A stretch of DNA of 64,000 bases from Pisaster brevispinus (GCA_023634235.1 JAMKCF010000007.1:19970592-20034591), one strand, 5' to 3'. Positions 25,601 through 40,454 are shown, counted from the stretch's first letter. Translations and numbers: made by a program. Notes: a model not told the origin generated them from the letters alone.

Positions 25601-28600
25601 CTCAAGTCAAATGCTGTATAAACCATCCTGGGAAATGTTTTTCCCTGGAGGTGATTTAAAAAGAAACAGCAAATTTTGTTTGTATTTCTTTTAGTGTTTT
25701 TTTTATATTACACTTTTGCATCAATAGATTTAAGCAAATCAAAGGTGTGCCATTTTATGTCGGCCGTTGCATTTCTTACTTTGTTTTCTTGGCCTTGGTG
25801 CCCCTTGCTATTATTATATATTTCTAGTAATGAAACCAAGGATGCCTCATAAGTGAACTTAATCACTGTAGCCTGTGGGTCCGAGGAAACCTGTAAACAA
25901 GGGTGCTTGCTATGTGAACCAGAAACACTGGGGTTAACGCCTTCTCTGCCATGAGAAGTGTTTGGTTCTTGTATGTGCACTACCAATCTTAATACTTGGG
26001 ACTATGGCTTAATGTCCCATCCAAAGGATAAAGCAATTATGGTCAAGGATAAAGCAGTTAGGGTAAAGTGTCATGCTTAAGGCAGAATAGCCACCACTTG
26101 GACTTGAAACCACACTTTGCTGATCAGAAACACCAGAGCTTGAGTCCGGCGCTCTTAACCACACGCCACTTAAAAATATTCATACAGACTTTCTCAGTTT
26201 CCTAATGATTGAGCTTCTTCTTTTTTTGGACAATGGACTTGCCTTGCAAGAATTAAATTGCAGGCTTGAATACAGCTTATGCTCCAGAGATGTAGCACTC
26301 ATATTTGACTAGTTCTCTGTACTCGGACAAAATGTACTTTAAAGTACTTGACTAATAGTCACACAAAACATTCAAAGTGCTCAACCACTTTGCAATTTTT
26401 TTTTTACCTTTTCCCATCATGCCCCCCAGAAAGCCTTTGAACAGTTGTGTCACTGCCCCTTACCTTGACTTGGTACATATTTGTTTCAATGCGTTGTTTT
26501 ATTTAATTTGAACAGTGACATTTAAGTTAGTACTGTGAAAGAGCTTTGCACCATTACCAATTATAATGTACATATATATTCTCAATTATTCCTTCTAAAT
26601 ATACTAACCCTGTTCTTATCCTAAATAGTTTTGAGTCACCCATTTGGTTTGAATCATATATTGCAAAGTAAACAGGTGTGAAGTATACAAAGCAAACATT
26701 AGTGATATTTGAAATACACTTAGTTATTTGTGTATACTAGAAAATTGCGTTTATTGTTTTGGAAATATGTCTGTTCCTTTTTTGTCTTAGAATCTAAATA
26801 TTACCGGTCGATTAAGACCCCTCTATGGTCAGCGAATTCGTGGTGAGGATGGCATTCCAGTTGACTTAGACCCACCAGAGATGGCGCTGTTTGCCATTGT
26901 CTGCCCTCTCCAGCAGCCCTCCATCATGGAAATCTACGTCCGCAATATGATCTTTCGCACTAAGCATCAGCTCAACTTCAGACCAATCACCTTAGACAGC
27001 AAGTACGTTTATTTGAATTTGTTGATTGAACTGTTTGCCCATTGGACCACCAGTTACTCACTTTAAGGGGGAGGGTGATCCCTGGATAAGTTCAGTGGGA
27101 TGCGAGAGGCATTTTATTGATTGATTGATTGATAGATTGATTGACTTTTCAAAACAAACACTTTATTCAATCACAAAATGTACTGAATTTCCTGAATGTA
27201 CTGAATCACAAAATTACATTCAAATTAATACATAAGCAATTTCATTAGAAGTGGTAGGCATGGTAAAAAATTAAATACACACAGCTACAGAATCCATTCA
27301 ATTTTACTATCAGTGATTCAGAGCTGTGAACTTTCCCTGATTTTGCAGAAAGTTCCCTGCAAATAAACCAATCTTTCCATGTTCTGAGGAACAAATTTGA
27401 AAATCTCCCATATTATGGAAATCTTTTCCCTATTATGTTGAATGTAGTTCTAAATATTACCCTGATTGTTGGAGAAAATCTCCCTGGTTGCAAGATGCAA
27501 ATGTTTGCAGTTCTGAGTGATTTGGAATATGTTGCAGAGATCCCATTTCTTAAGGAAAAGGGGAACATTGTCCTGGAGCTGATAGTAGCGGTATTCTATT
27601 AAGATTTTACTCTTAATACAATATTTCCAAGTTTCTAAACAGGCTTTGAAATAGGAGTGCACATATAATCAGTATACACTTGCTTTGATTGATTGATTTC
27701 TTGATTTCTTGTTTTATTCCACGCAACGGCCATATCCCATCACCCTGGGAAAGGGTTACAACAATATTTTAAATAATACAAATAAACTTTACATCATGAC
27801 GGAAGAGTTAATCAAACAGGAATGAATGGGGGAAGAAAGGAACATGGCAGCAGGGAGGTTGCACACAGTACCAGGAAAGAGCAGAAGGATGTTGTGTTCT
27901 ACTTTTAAAATATCATTCCAACCATATTCATTTCATAACAAACACTGTTTATAGCCCAAAGCACCCAATCCAAAGGTAATGTGCCCCTTTAAAAATCACC
28001 CTAGGATTTAAAATGAAAATGAAACTAGGCCTTTAAGTAGAGTAAAAAACAAAAACCCAAAACAAGAATAATGGGTTATATTTTGTCTGAAAATTTGTCC
28101 ATATTAGAACTCATTATTGGGGTTCAATTTTGCACACGTACATATTTCAGAAGGCAATATTTTTTAGAATGCTATCAATCAAACATTATATCTGTCTGTT
28201 GTCTGTTATGGACGTTATTTGTAAAACAATTACTTTACAGAGCTGAAGAAATCTTGGGCTACAATGAAGCAGAGTTCAAGACTGTAGCTGGATACCAGTA
28301 CCTGCACTATGAGGACATCATCTATTGCTCAGAGATGCACAGTTCATGTAAGTCAGTTAGCTAGTGGGGTAGTGAGGGTGGGGACCAGGGGATGGAATGG
28401 ATGGGAGGAGAAATGCAGGATTGATCATAAATAAGGAATTGGAGGACCATGTTATGGTTCTAGCTATGATAAGCTTCTTCCTTCACTCTTAACATTTCCA
28501 CAAAAGCAAACACCCAAAGCCTTTGAGTTGCCAGTAACTTGCAGTTTGGACTCTTAGTTGTGGTAGACATTTAGGGTAATTGTCCCCATTGTTTCAAGCG

Positions 28601-31600
28601 GTTAATCTGCTGCAAACTAGCAGTTGGCGAAGCATGGCATTTAATAATAGCAGGCCTGGAATTTATACACAAAGGGCATGGTCTCCTTTGCCCTGGTCTG
28701 GTGCCCCCCAAAAAAGTCCCATAGGGAAGTGCCCTTTGCAAAATTAAAATGGCCTTGCCCTCTTGAAGATGAAACTCCAGGCATATTCTTGAACTAAACA
28801 AAACTGTAAATTGAAAAAAATCAGACGTACCACACACATTCTCTGGTCGCCACACCACAAACTTCCATTGGTTCGTCTAATTTTGTCAAGAGCCTGTTCT
28901 TCATTTATTTTGTTGCTGCCCATGGATTCTCATGTAAAGCTTTTAAATAAACATTTCACGTCTATCCAAATCTCTCTCTGGAGGCAAAACAAAAGGATGT
29001 AAGTCGAGGATAAGTAACGATCGATGTGAAAAATGTCAATGAAAAATTTCCGTTACTGTGGATGACACTGCAAGTTTAACTCCCGAATGGATTTCCCCCT
29101 GGTGTCCTGAGTCAGACAGTGCTGTGCCGCCAAAGTTGTCAGGTTGACTCCCTCCTTGCAATCAGTTTCTTCTTTAATTCTCACCGGGGACTCAACTCGC
29201 ACAGGAAACCCGTATGGTTTTCATCAGGTCCTGGTAGTTGCAGTACGTGATCTCCTGCTTTTGGATTCAGTTGTGTTTTCTGGTTTCTTTGTTTTGTTAG
29301 GTTTTTGGCTCTCACTTACAGTTTTGGTCGTTTGTTTTTAATTTGTTTTAAGGAGCAGTTTCTTCAGTTTGTAGGTCACTCACTTTCATGTCATTTTGAT
29401 TAATTGTTTCTTGGCTCTCATTCCTTCCCTTGACACATTTTTTCATTTGATGATCACCAAGCTTTGTCTCCGAATTTTAAGATTTTCCGAAGATCTTTAA
29501 TTGTTTTTTTGAAAGTCTGACTCTCCCAGCAGAACACCTTCATGAAACTTCTTCTTGAACATGAGAACGAATGAAACTACCAGTGTCAGTGTGTAAATTG
29601 AATAACTTAACCATACAATAGTAAATTTCAAATCATAGAGCATTCGGATTGCCCTTCACAGTTTCCATATTGCATTTAACACACAGAGAGTTTGTTTTTG
29701 TGGAAAGCCTTTCCATCATCCCCTCACCTAATGTTGAACTTGGGTGATATCCTCCCCCGGTCCATTGATGCCTCAACATTCATTTCAAGCAGACGTCAAA
29801 GGTGTGACAGATAAAAACTATCCCCTCTCAGGCAGCCTCACTCAGTTTCCTCCAATCAATTAGGCCAAACATTGTGCAAGTTGGAAGATCAGCTTTAGGT
29901 AGTAACTGTCCGGAAGGCATCTTGATGAATCCACTCGCTGTCCAGGTGTGTTAAGGAGTTAATCACTGCACCACTCAGAGTCATATTGATGGCATGTTGA
30001 TGACTTCAACTATTTTTAATGTCGTGTTTCTCAGCAAACCACATTTGATTACATTTTTAAAATATACTCTGGAAGAGTTAATTTGTTTCCCTCCTCTGGG
30101 TTTTCAATAACCGCATCCAGAGCTGTTTACTGAAATAGTTGCAACAAGGGGGGGACCAGTTTTCCTTGGTCATGTGGTTGCTGGATACCATTTTCCATCC
30201 AAATGTAGCACAACCCAATTTGCAGTCTAGTCTGGCACCCTATGTGCACACATGCAGGGGTTTTTTGGGGACCGAAAATGGCTTCTAATCGGAAGTTGTC
30301 GCAACGTTCTCATACACAGTTCTGACCATGTCATACCACCAACCAATGAAATTTTGTTATCAAATTGGTTGTATACTTTTTAGTGAAAAAGGGGGGGGGG
30401 AAGGTGAACATGTTATTAGGGATTTTCTGCTTGTTTATCAGCCTTATTTGATTTGCGGCAATATATAAGCATTGATTTGAGGGGTCTTCAAATGCTATTT
30501 CCTGAGCTTTGACAGGAAGATTGGTACTGTTTGAACCTTTGAATCATTGAGCTTGCAGGTAAAAATATTTCCTCTTTGATGTCTACCAATCATGTGCACT
30601 CAATAAATGACTTTAAAGAACTTGGACTTAGTGTCATGACTTAGTGTCATATCCCTGTTGTAACATTTTTATATGATTCATTAATGCACTTTGTCAGGCT
30701 TAATCAATGCAAGATCATAAACGTCAGGACTCGTTCCTTTTAGCAGCTCTAAAATAATAATTGCACTTAAATGTTAGACAACCCCCTAAAAAAAAAACCT
30801 GAAGTGACCGAGCAAAAGGAGATAAGCTGTGACAGAGACGGCGATAGCTAGGGATGACACGCGGAGATGAGTTAAACGTCTTTCTTCCTGTTCGTGGCGT
30901 CACTCTCAAGATCCCTTTCCTCTCCTTTATTAGCGGCGTTAGATTTACCGTGACATTTGAATGGTTGCAGGGAAGATGTGCCATCAGTCTTTGAGAGGTC
31001 CATAGGAAATGTTACTAGTATCTTTGTAGATTACAGCTTGGGATCGTCTTTATGGTTTTAAATCACCACTTACTGATCAATTGGTTAGCAGGGGCAGTGC
31101 AAATTTAGACCGAATGTGTATACACCACGTGGCTTTCCTGTCTGCCTTTTTATTGAAGAAGGGGGTAGTATGAAGTATGCAAAATGGCAATGACTTAAAA
31201 CAGCACTCACACATATTGTGCTTTGTTTGTTTGTTTAGATGATCTTCCCGTCAATTAGGGAACTCGGCGAACTCCCACAGGGGGATATAAACACCAAGCT
31301 GGCAACAGCCAACCTCTCACATACAGACATTGGTTTAACATCTGTGATTATAAATTGCACAAATCAAGAAATTGTGAATCAGTAACTAGATGACAATACT
31401 TATTCTAGTCATTGTGAAATAAGCGGTTAGCTTGGTAGGAATCGAACCCGCCACTTTCTGAGTGCAAGTCCTGCAGTCTAACCACTGGACCAGGTTGTCA
31501 CAAAGCCCCACTGTTTTCTTTGAATTTAATCCACTCTTTAGTATGAGGCACATTCATTTTGTTGGTCCTAAATGCTGTAAAAACAACTTCAATTTTCTAA

Positions 31601-34600
31601 TGGTCTGCAATTTAAAGAACTCCTGTTGGAAGGGACTGTCACAAGTGCCTTTATTATTTCAGTAAAATCCTAGTTAATTATTTCAGAGTATGGGCAAATA
31701 ATATACTTGTTTGCTGTATTTAACATGTGAAAGTTTGCCTCTTTAATTTAGCTACTTTAAGTTTGCTAGAAGTTTTGTGGCAGACTAGAGTGTCCCAAGA
31801 GGGCGCCAAATATATTTACCCATTGTATTATTAGGCCTGATACTTTTTTGTTGTAAGGGCAAGTCAAATTTTCACTTTTTAAAGGGCATCTTTGTGAGGA
31901 AATTTAAAGGAAACATTTTAAAGGGCAGCAAGGCAATACCTAGGGGCATAGAGGCTTCTGTTGGCCTGCTGGAAGTAGCAGGCCTGTATTATCTCGAAAA
32001 TGGCATAGTTCCGGGAGTTATTCTGTCTGCATCTTCATGATATCGATTCCTATCATGACTGTCTATATCTTTCCTGTCTAAGAACACTACCTGCCAAATC
32101 CACCCCCCCCCCCCATCGATGACACTCATCAGTCAGCACACTGATACCTCAAATGACCGATTAGTACCCTGATCAGATAAAATAAGTTACAATCCACAAA
32201 CTCAAACCAGCTGACAACATACAAGCAAAGTCGAAGATGTACTCATCAATCTTTCAGCAGAAGTCAGACAACTTTTTGATGATGATGAAATAAATCCTGT
32301 TCAATTATGGAATTAAGTCTCTCAGCGCTGATGAGGGTTAGTAACTCCATCATCATCGGTGATCCTGAACGCGGTCTGAACCCTATCTCATTCCCATGAC
32401 TGACCGCTAACCATTTGATCGTTGAATCTTGTCCATCTCCAACCCCATAACCCCCTCAGCTAAATAAGGAGTCATAATGACTTAATTGGAGGGGCTATTT
32501 GTAGAAAGCAATAGTGGAACGGACACGGGAAACAGTTTGGTCGAGGAAACTGGCAATAAAAATAAACAGTCTCAATATAGATCCCTGACTGGGATATGGA
32601 TGGATGATTTTTGCAGAAGTCGTGGGTGGGTCTTATTGGCCAGAAAAACTCACTGAGACTGGATTTAATTTAATGACCGCTAAACCTTTGATTGAAGGAA
32701 GATAAATGTTAGAAACCTGTAAGAATTGAAGCTTGGAATAGTGGAAATACAATCTAGTAAGGTTTGAAGAGACACCATGTACATAGAACTCTCTCTATGA
32801 GTTTTAGTGGTTCTGAAAAGAATCAGCGGTTAACAATGTGACATTTTGATCAGTATGCTCTGATCATTTTTGGGTGATAGCTGGACTCTTTAAAAAAAAA
32901 AAGTTTTTGGTTCAACTTCCAGGTACTAAAAGAAACACATCTTCTTTATAATAAATGTTTCCCAATAGTTTAATCAATAGAAGGTTTTGATTGCTGTTAA
33001 AACATTTTTCCACACTGTAATTGGTAAACAGTTTTGAAATGGTGATCTCACGACAAAGCATGCATTTACCTAACATAAAGAACATTCCCTGATTTACAAA
33101 CTTCACATGTAACTCATGTACTCCGTAACTGTACCCAGAGTCAACAAGTGGATATCTTAATTTAAAAGGAAGTTAAGAAATCTTTTATAAATTAAATTGT
33201 TGGAACTATACCCAGCAGCTGTTCATCATTTCAGATCAGCTCAAAGTGAAAGAGAAAAAGAAGGTTGCAAACAACTGTTCCTCCTCAAAATAATCATTCC
33301 TTAAGTTCTGTCTCCCCAGTGTGTGTATTATGACCATAGGTTTATCAAGCTATGTCGCTCAAAGAATGCAAGTCATTACTTGATGTTGGCATGAGCCAGG
33401 CATTATTGTTAAGGGCTGTGTGCATTAACAGTTTCTGCCGAATATTGTTAGTCATGCTGGGAATAATTCCTGTTTATTACAGCCTTCAGTGATCGCATTA
33501 GAATTAATTCTGAAATAGGAATCTGTGGGTAGTTTTTACTAGAATCAACTGCATCTGTTAACTTACTCTAGTCGTTTCTTTTCTGAATCGATTTCTTTCA
33601 CACACACAAAAAGAAGAAGATTTATTGGTTATGTTTGTTGGACAAACATGTTCAAGTGACCCATCTTAGTTGGTTCTCAAGGAACCCATCGTATGTAATA
33701 GTAATACATGCCTTCAAAGAATCGGTTCCTTCCGTCTGGTTCACAGTGTTTGGCTTTGAGTTGGTTTCATATTCTAGACTAGAAGGGGCCTTGTAATTAA
33801 TGTATGGGTTATGTAAACTAGAGTGTGGTAAACGAGCAGCTATTTACCAGGTCACTTTGTGCACAAATTTCATTTTGGAAGTAAACAAGTCTTCCTTTCA
33901 CCTGGAAGTCGTTGTAAGCCACAGAAGTCTGACTGTAGTCTCAAATATCACAAACTAATTTCATCTTGTATGAATAAATTCATGGAGTGAACAGGGAAAA
34001 TACGTAACAGACACCTTACCACATGTTTTCAGAGTTAGTCTTTTGGCTCATCAATTTGATCTTTGATATCTTGTGACATCATGACGGCACCACTGCATTT
34101 ATGTAACATGATTGCGGCAACACATGCCAGCCATGCACAGGACAAGTCAAGCACCATTAAGTTTGAAGGAAAAGCGTCAGCTCCAAGATTTTTCTCTGTT
34201 GCTTTTGGTTGAGTCCCACGCGAATGATATACAACTAGCAACAAGCGCCCTCATAGTTCATTTCTGCGCCTATCTATATGTGGTAAAAAGAAAACATCTG
34301 GTCTCAGAATTGTTAAAGTTTTTCAACCCAAAAGAAAGAAAGAAAGAAAAATTAGAGAGTTTCATGGAAAGCTTCTGACTGGCATTCCTGAACAAAGATA
34401 TTGACAAAATAGAGAGGCTGCCAACGTTAGGGCTTTATAGTTCAGTTGGTAGAGGGCCGGCACATTAATCCGGAGGTCACAGGTTAAAGTCCCACTCTAG
34501 TCAATTTTTCTTTGTTCACCCCAAAATAATTTAATTGCTTAAGTTTCATGAAGATTTTAAATACGCTTCACATAATAAATTTAGAAGAATGATGCCCCAT

Positions 34601-37600
34601 TATGTCTTTTTAATATAGTCTGATGTTTCCAATGATAACAAACACTACATGTGGCCATTAGTTTGTAGCAGTTGCCAAATCTAATCCATCTCTTGCCCAT
34701 AGCTCCTCCAAAATTACTATTCTTAAATGATGCATGCTCATCTGTTAGTATGTTTTGTAATGTTAAAGGTAATTTTAGTCACGTTTACTCTATTCTCACT
34801 GTCTAGCCAATCTAAATACAATCTCTGTAGTCTCCATATTGATACGTTATTTAATTTTCAAGTAATAAACCACAAGGGAAACTGACAGGGTAAATTTGAA
34901 ATAATTGTGGGTTGAACAAAGACAAATTGGCTCATGAGACTTGAACCTGCGATCTTCGGACTAACGTGTCGGCGCTCTACTAAATAAGCTATCGTAGCCT
35001 AATGTTGGCAGTCTCCCTATTTTGTCAATTTATTTTGAAAATAAAACTAAATAGTTGGTTTCGTGAAGTCTCAGGTGGGGGTCAAGTAAGGTGGAATCAT
35101 TGTCAGGCTGGCTCAGTGGTTTCTTCCCTGCCATTCACCTCTGTAACCCTGGTTCAAATCCTGGACCATCCATAGCCTTGTATGTGGATTGGGTTTTCAG
35201 TCTCTACCTGGAGGGTTTTCCTCCTACATCTAAAACTGACATTTCTTCATCATCTTCTCTACACAGGCATCTTCAGGGGCACAGGTTACAGTGCTAGTCA
35301 CTTTTCAGAAATAATTACAATCATAATTGTTTTCGTTGAGTGCAAAATGTTTCAAATAATTGAGCATCAACTGTCAATGGAAATAAGTATCATGTTAGCT
35401 GCCTTGGAGCCTGTGGAACAACTTATACTGTTTGATAATTGATTATATAACAATTGAATTTAAAATGTCTTTATATATATATTTTTCTTCAGTGGTCCGT
35501 AAAGGTGAATCTGGGTTCATCTACTTCCGGCTGATGACAAAGAAAACCAAATGGTTGTGGGTCCAGGCAAAGGGGCGAGTCATCTACAAGAGTGGTAAAC
35601 CAGACTACCTTGTGTCCACACACAGACCAATGAGGTGAGACTATAGAGGGCGCTGTCACTTCACAACAGGCATGCAGGGCTCACAGTATGTGCATTGGGA
35701 ACTACTTGCAAGGAGTGGGATTGCATTGTGATTGGTCAATCCTTATGGGCCTTATGTGCTTATTACCTACTTGACATTGTATTGTTCTATGTGACTTGAG
35801 GAAAGACTAAGGACTGGGCCAGTATATCTTGAGTTACCATCCCAAAGGTATAAATATGGTATAAATACAAAAACAATTGTTAATGGCCGCTTGTTATGAC
35901 ACAAAAAACACACAAAGGTCTATAATAAAATATCAAGAAATTCAGGACTTTGTGTGTTGACAGAGTATGCTGTTTGTTGATAATAGCACATATGGAGATA
36001 TCACATTACAAACATTGTTTGGATAACCAGGTTTCTGATAATCATGGCTTTTTGTTTACCTCCATGATGTAATGCCAGTTAATGGTGGTATTTCCTTTTG
36101 GGTCTTCATTGTACTTGATTATTATTCATTTTGTGTAAAAGCTGTGTGCACAAGATATGTGCATGATTGTAAAAGAGCTAACATGTTTAAGATTAATAAA
36201 TGACAAGATGCAGAAAATAATTTATTCACTCGCTTGTTTCTGTTTTCCAATCTTTTGTTTTTCTCTTAGTCCTTTAAAGGCAGGGTATAGAGGGCTATCG
36301 CATTGTTCTGAAACGCCCTCTAGCATTCAGTATTTCTTAGCTTTATTGTAGCACGCAAAGTAACAAGATAACAAAGATGTGACTGCTTCCATGTCGCACA
36401 GATTGTGCACTGTGTACATAGTAATTGCTATATTCCGCGCCACTTTCAAGTGAATTTTTCAACGGTTATCGGAACTGTTAAAATTAAACATGGAAAACGT
36501 GTTACCTGCACCATAGTGCATTTGTCATTGGAGAACTATTCGGGTTGTTTATAGGTATCCGGGCCTCTTGCAGATCAGTATTGCTAAAAAAAAACTAACC
36601 GCAGTTTTGGTTTGCAAAAGCTGTCTGCGTTTTTTCAGATATTCAAAGAATCTGCCCAGGCTTACACATAAGCCTAAGGTAACTCTCCTTTTTCAGTGCA
36701 CAGGTTCTTTCTACTGCTCCAGGAATTTTATAGTTGTCGGTTTTTTGTAAGATCAAGAGAAGAAAAAAAGAGAGCATAGAATCGGTGCAATGGTTTTTTG
36801 TCTCGTTTTGTTTTGAATGCCATAATTTCATCACTTAAGATTGTTGAACAAAGCAAACTTTTTCTTCCTGTTGCAGTGACCAAGAAGGAGATCAGCATTT
36901 AAATGCACGGGGAGAGCCATTCAAGTTCCCCTTCAGTGGAAATGCTGAGCTATACGATTGCAACCCACCATACCCTCCGATTCCTATCCCAAGAGGTACA
37001 TATTATACAGTAACAAAGCCTTCCTTTCTCTTGAAACAGTTTCACAGGGTTGTTTAACCGTTTAGAGACCATAGCGGACAGAAGCAGCTTGTACCAAAAT
37101 GCCAATAGCAGCCACAAGATTTGACCTACTTCCATTCACACAAAAAGGTCATACTGAAAGTCGCGTCCAGAATTGATATTTTCTGATGTTTCCCATGTTG
37201 ACATTCTACTTGTAAAACAGAACAGAATTGCTGTTTCACTTTGGGTTTTTTAAAGGCATTTTTACTGAAAAAAAGTAGAATACAAAAATAACTTTATTAG
37301 CCATGTGTGGGCGGATTGTGATGATTATACAGAAATGAATGGTCTCTATAGGTTTGATGCAGCATCAAAGTGAAAGTAAAATATGAAATAATAAAAAATG
37401 AACTTGATTATTGCTCTGAAAGTTATTTTAGGTTTTAAACTTGTTGCTGATTTGTGTGAATGATACTCAAACTATAGCCCTTTTAGGTACTTAAGAAGCT
37501 ATCGGCAGCTGCAAACTTGAAGTATTTGTCATGCTCATTGTCTTGTTTCTGTGTCTTTCTTACAGCTATTCTTGAGGGTAGAGCCAAGTTCCCTAGCAAT

Positions 37601-40423
37601 TTCCCACCATTCACTGGGGATGGCCCACCTCCTGGTTTTCCAGCTGGGGGTCCACCTCCTGGTTTTCCTGCTGGGGGTCCACCTCCTGGCTTTCCACCTT
37701 TCCCTGGTGATGGACCACCACCTGGTTTCCCTGCAGATGGTTTCCCCCCTGGAGGGTTTCCACCAGGCAGGCTTCCTCCAGGATTTGATCCTCACTCCCA
37801 AATGCCAGCAAGTTTGGATCTTCCAGGGATGTCCACTCGCCAAGATAGAAGACCCAAGCTTGTTGCCAGGCGGCAGCTAACCAAGCCCCAGCACGGCACT
37901 CCACCCCCAAATGTCACAGTGAACCCCTCCAATGGAACCATCAGTTTCAACCAAATGTCCAGAATATCACCCATGGTGTCTTCATCAGAGGCGACTCCAC
38001 AAGCGCCTCCACAAGCGCCTCCACAACAGCTGCCTCAGCAACAGCTGCCTCAGCAACAGCTGCCTCAGCAACAGCTGCCTCAGCAACAGCTGCCTCAGCC
38101 TTACCGCTCTGCAACACAGGAGGAACATCTCCAGCAAGAGCTTAAAAAATTCACCCAAGCCTTCCAGAATGTCAGTATGCGAGAAGAGGCTAATGCAAGA
38201 GCCATGTCTAACAGGGATCAAAGCAACATGTATGCAACGCAAAAAGCGCCCTCATCTATGGAAGGTCACACTATGAACAATCGGATTGATCACAGTCAAC
38301 ATGGCAACCAATATACAATGGATTCCAGCTCAGTTAGCCTAGATCCAATTAATCCCATGATAAACCCCATGGATTCTGAACTGAATGAATTCGACACCGA
38401 TTGGATAGTCTTGAAGACATCCCCACAAAGGGAGAGTGATTTCAGCCAAAGTTGTGCTATGGTGTCGTTGGCTTCATCTAGTCAGGCAGTATCCAGTGCT
38501 TCCTCTACCCCTTACTCCTGTCTGCAAGGCATCAATGTCGGCAATGCTAAAACTTCCTACAACACCCCAGCACCCACCTCAAACACACCAAGAAATGCCT
38601 CTACAAATTTGCTCAACTGGGATCAGCAGCCAACAAAATGGTCTCCTAATCCCCTGATCCATAACGGCGTTGGTGAGATTGAATTGGGTACATCCACAAG
38701 GACTATCCCATCTTTCAGTGATTCCCTTGCCCCCATCACCTTTGACGAGCTCATCCCCACTCTTACACCCAACGAAAGACAAGAACAAATGACTATGCAG
38801 AGACTCAATGGTGATAGCATTGGTATCAGATGTGAGCCCGAGCCCACTGAGCCAGCGGCAATGCTGAGAGTGAACCCCATGTATCAAGCTCCTCAAGGAT
38901 TTGATTCATCTATGTGTGCTGGACAACAGTTCCCTGTATCCCTTCCTATTTCTCAGTCATCAAATACACCTCAAATACCTCCCATGCAAAGAAATGGCGG
39001 GCTAGACACCAGCCATGATTCCTTTCCTATGGTGGATTTTCCCAGCATAAGTGATGAGATGTCTCCCCTGAGCCAACAGCTTGACAGCATGAGCACCACA
39101 CTCTCTGCCAGTCCTTTCAGTCCTACCGGCAACACCAGCGACTTACCAGCCAACTGGCTCCACCAAGGCGTCAACAGTCCGCCCGATATCAAATATCCAC
39201 TGACAGACGAGCAACTCCTCACATTAACAAGTCAACACAATGGTTTCTCGGCCATGAATGGTATTCCACAGTTAAATGATGTCACCCCATCAAGCTGGCT
39301 GCAGCACCCGACTAACCACTGTACTTTGCCCCAGCAACAGCGACAGCATTATCGCCAGCCCCACAACATGGGCAGTCCCAGGCAGGCCTTTGCTCCAGAC
39401 AACACCTTTAATGGATTATCTCAAGCCGTAGTCCAGGGAAGCCAAACAGAGCAGAATTTTTCCAAGCAAGAGCAAGTGCATCCAGTTGTGAATCAAGGAA
39501 ACCTTTTACAGCAGCAGCGAAGACAAATCATCAATAATTTAAAGGGGCAGTCTATGCAGCCACCAGCTTACCAAGCCGTGTATGGGAGCACAATGATACC
39601 GGAGAATGGTTTGCTGACTGGGGTTAATGGCTACAGTGGGCTTAGCGGAGATCAGGAGGTCCTTTTTATGCAACAGGAATACGCAACTATGAGAGTAAGT
39701 ATCACATTGTTTGTAACAGTGAACAGAGTTTGAAAGAAGCTTTTATACTTATTTTATTACACACCCAACAGCACAATTAGCACCAATGACAGGATGAATA
39801 GGAAATAAAACGAAATGCTCAGTTTTAGATGTGGGAGAAAAACCCCAAACGGGGAAAACCCTCACAATCAGGTAGGAACTGAAAACCCAATCCACATGCA
39901 AGGCTCCGATCTGAGGTGGGATTGGAACCGGAACTCCAAAGAGGTGAATGGCAGGGAAAGAAACCACAGAGCAAACCAAATCCCTATTGTGTTCATTAAC
40001 ATTTGTAACAGTAAACAGAATTTGAAAGAGGCTCTTGTGTTAGAATTTAAGTAATCTTGTACAGGCAGCTGGATTGATCACAGAGGTTTTCTTGGTTCAT
40101 GCCCCAAAATAGTTATTTTAGTTTCTTTCTTTCCGATATTTGATATTTAAGTTGCCTTTATGATTTTTAGTTACACAAAGGCAAGGGGATTGTTGTTGAC
40201 TACTTGCTCTCTAAGTAATATGATTTTAGTTTTGCTCTACACTAATGTATGGTGAGCACTTTATAATAAATTCTGGGGGACAGGCAACTCAGGTGGGACT
40301 TGTTTATCAGTAATCTGACTATTTTCATTTAATAGTATTTTTAAATTTGTTTGCAGGGAAACTATGCAGCCCAGTCTTCAGCTTACCAGCAGTTTCAACA
40401 ACAACAACAACAACAACAACAGC

Positions 40424-40454
<31 letters not shown>

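Larger units (their letters stand above)
28348..35492 (+). other. Largest AHR intron (7.1 kb)
   Basis: It contains a dispersed repeat fragment (about 28600-28790), a tRNA-like head (31421-31500), a related repeat (31855-31990), a C-run (about 32102-32114), an inverted pair of family A SINEs (34391-34530 and 34909-35030) and a family C SINE (35093-35250). No additional AHR exon was recognised. Confidence 0.85.

Noticed and set aside
31421..31500. Functional minus-strand tRNA gene
   Set aside because: The A and B boxes are good, but the acceptor, anticodon and T stems do not pair. It was therefore listed as a SINE head.
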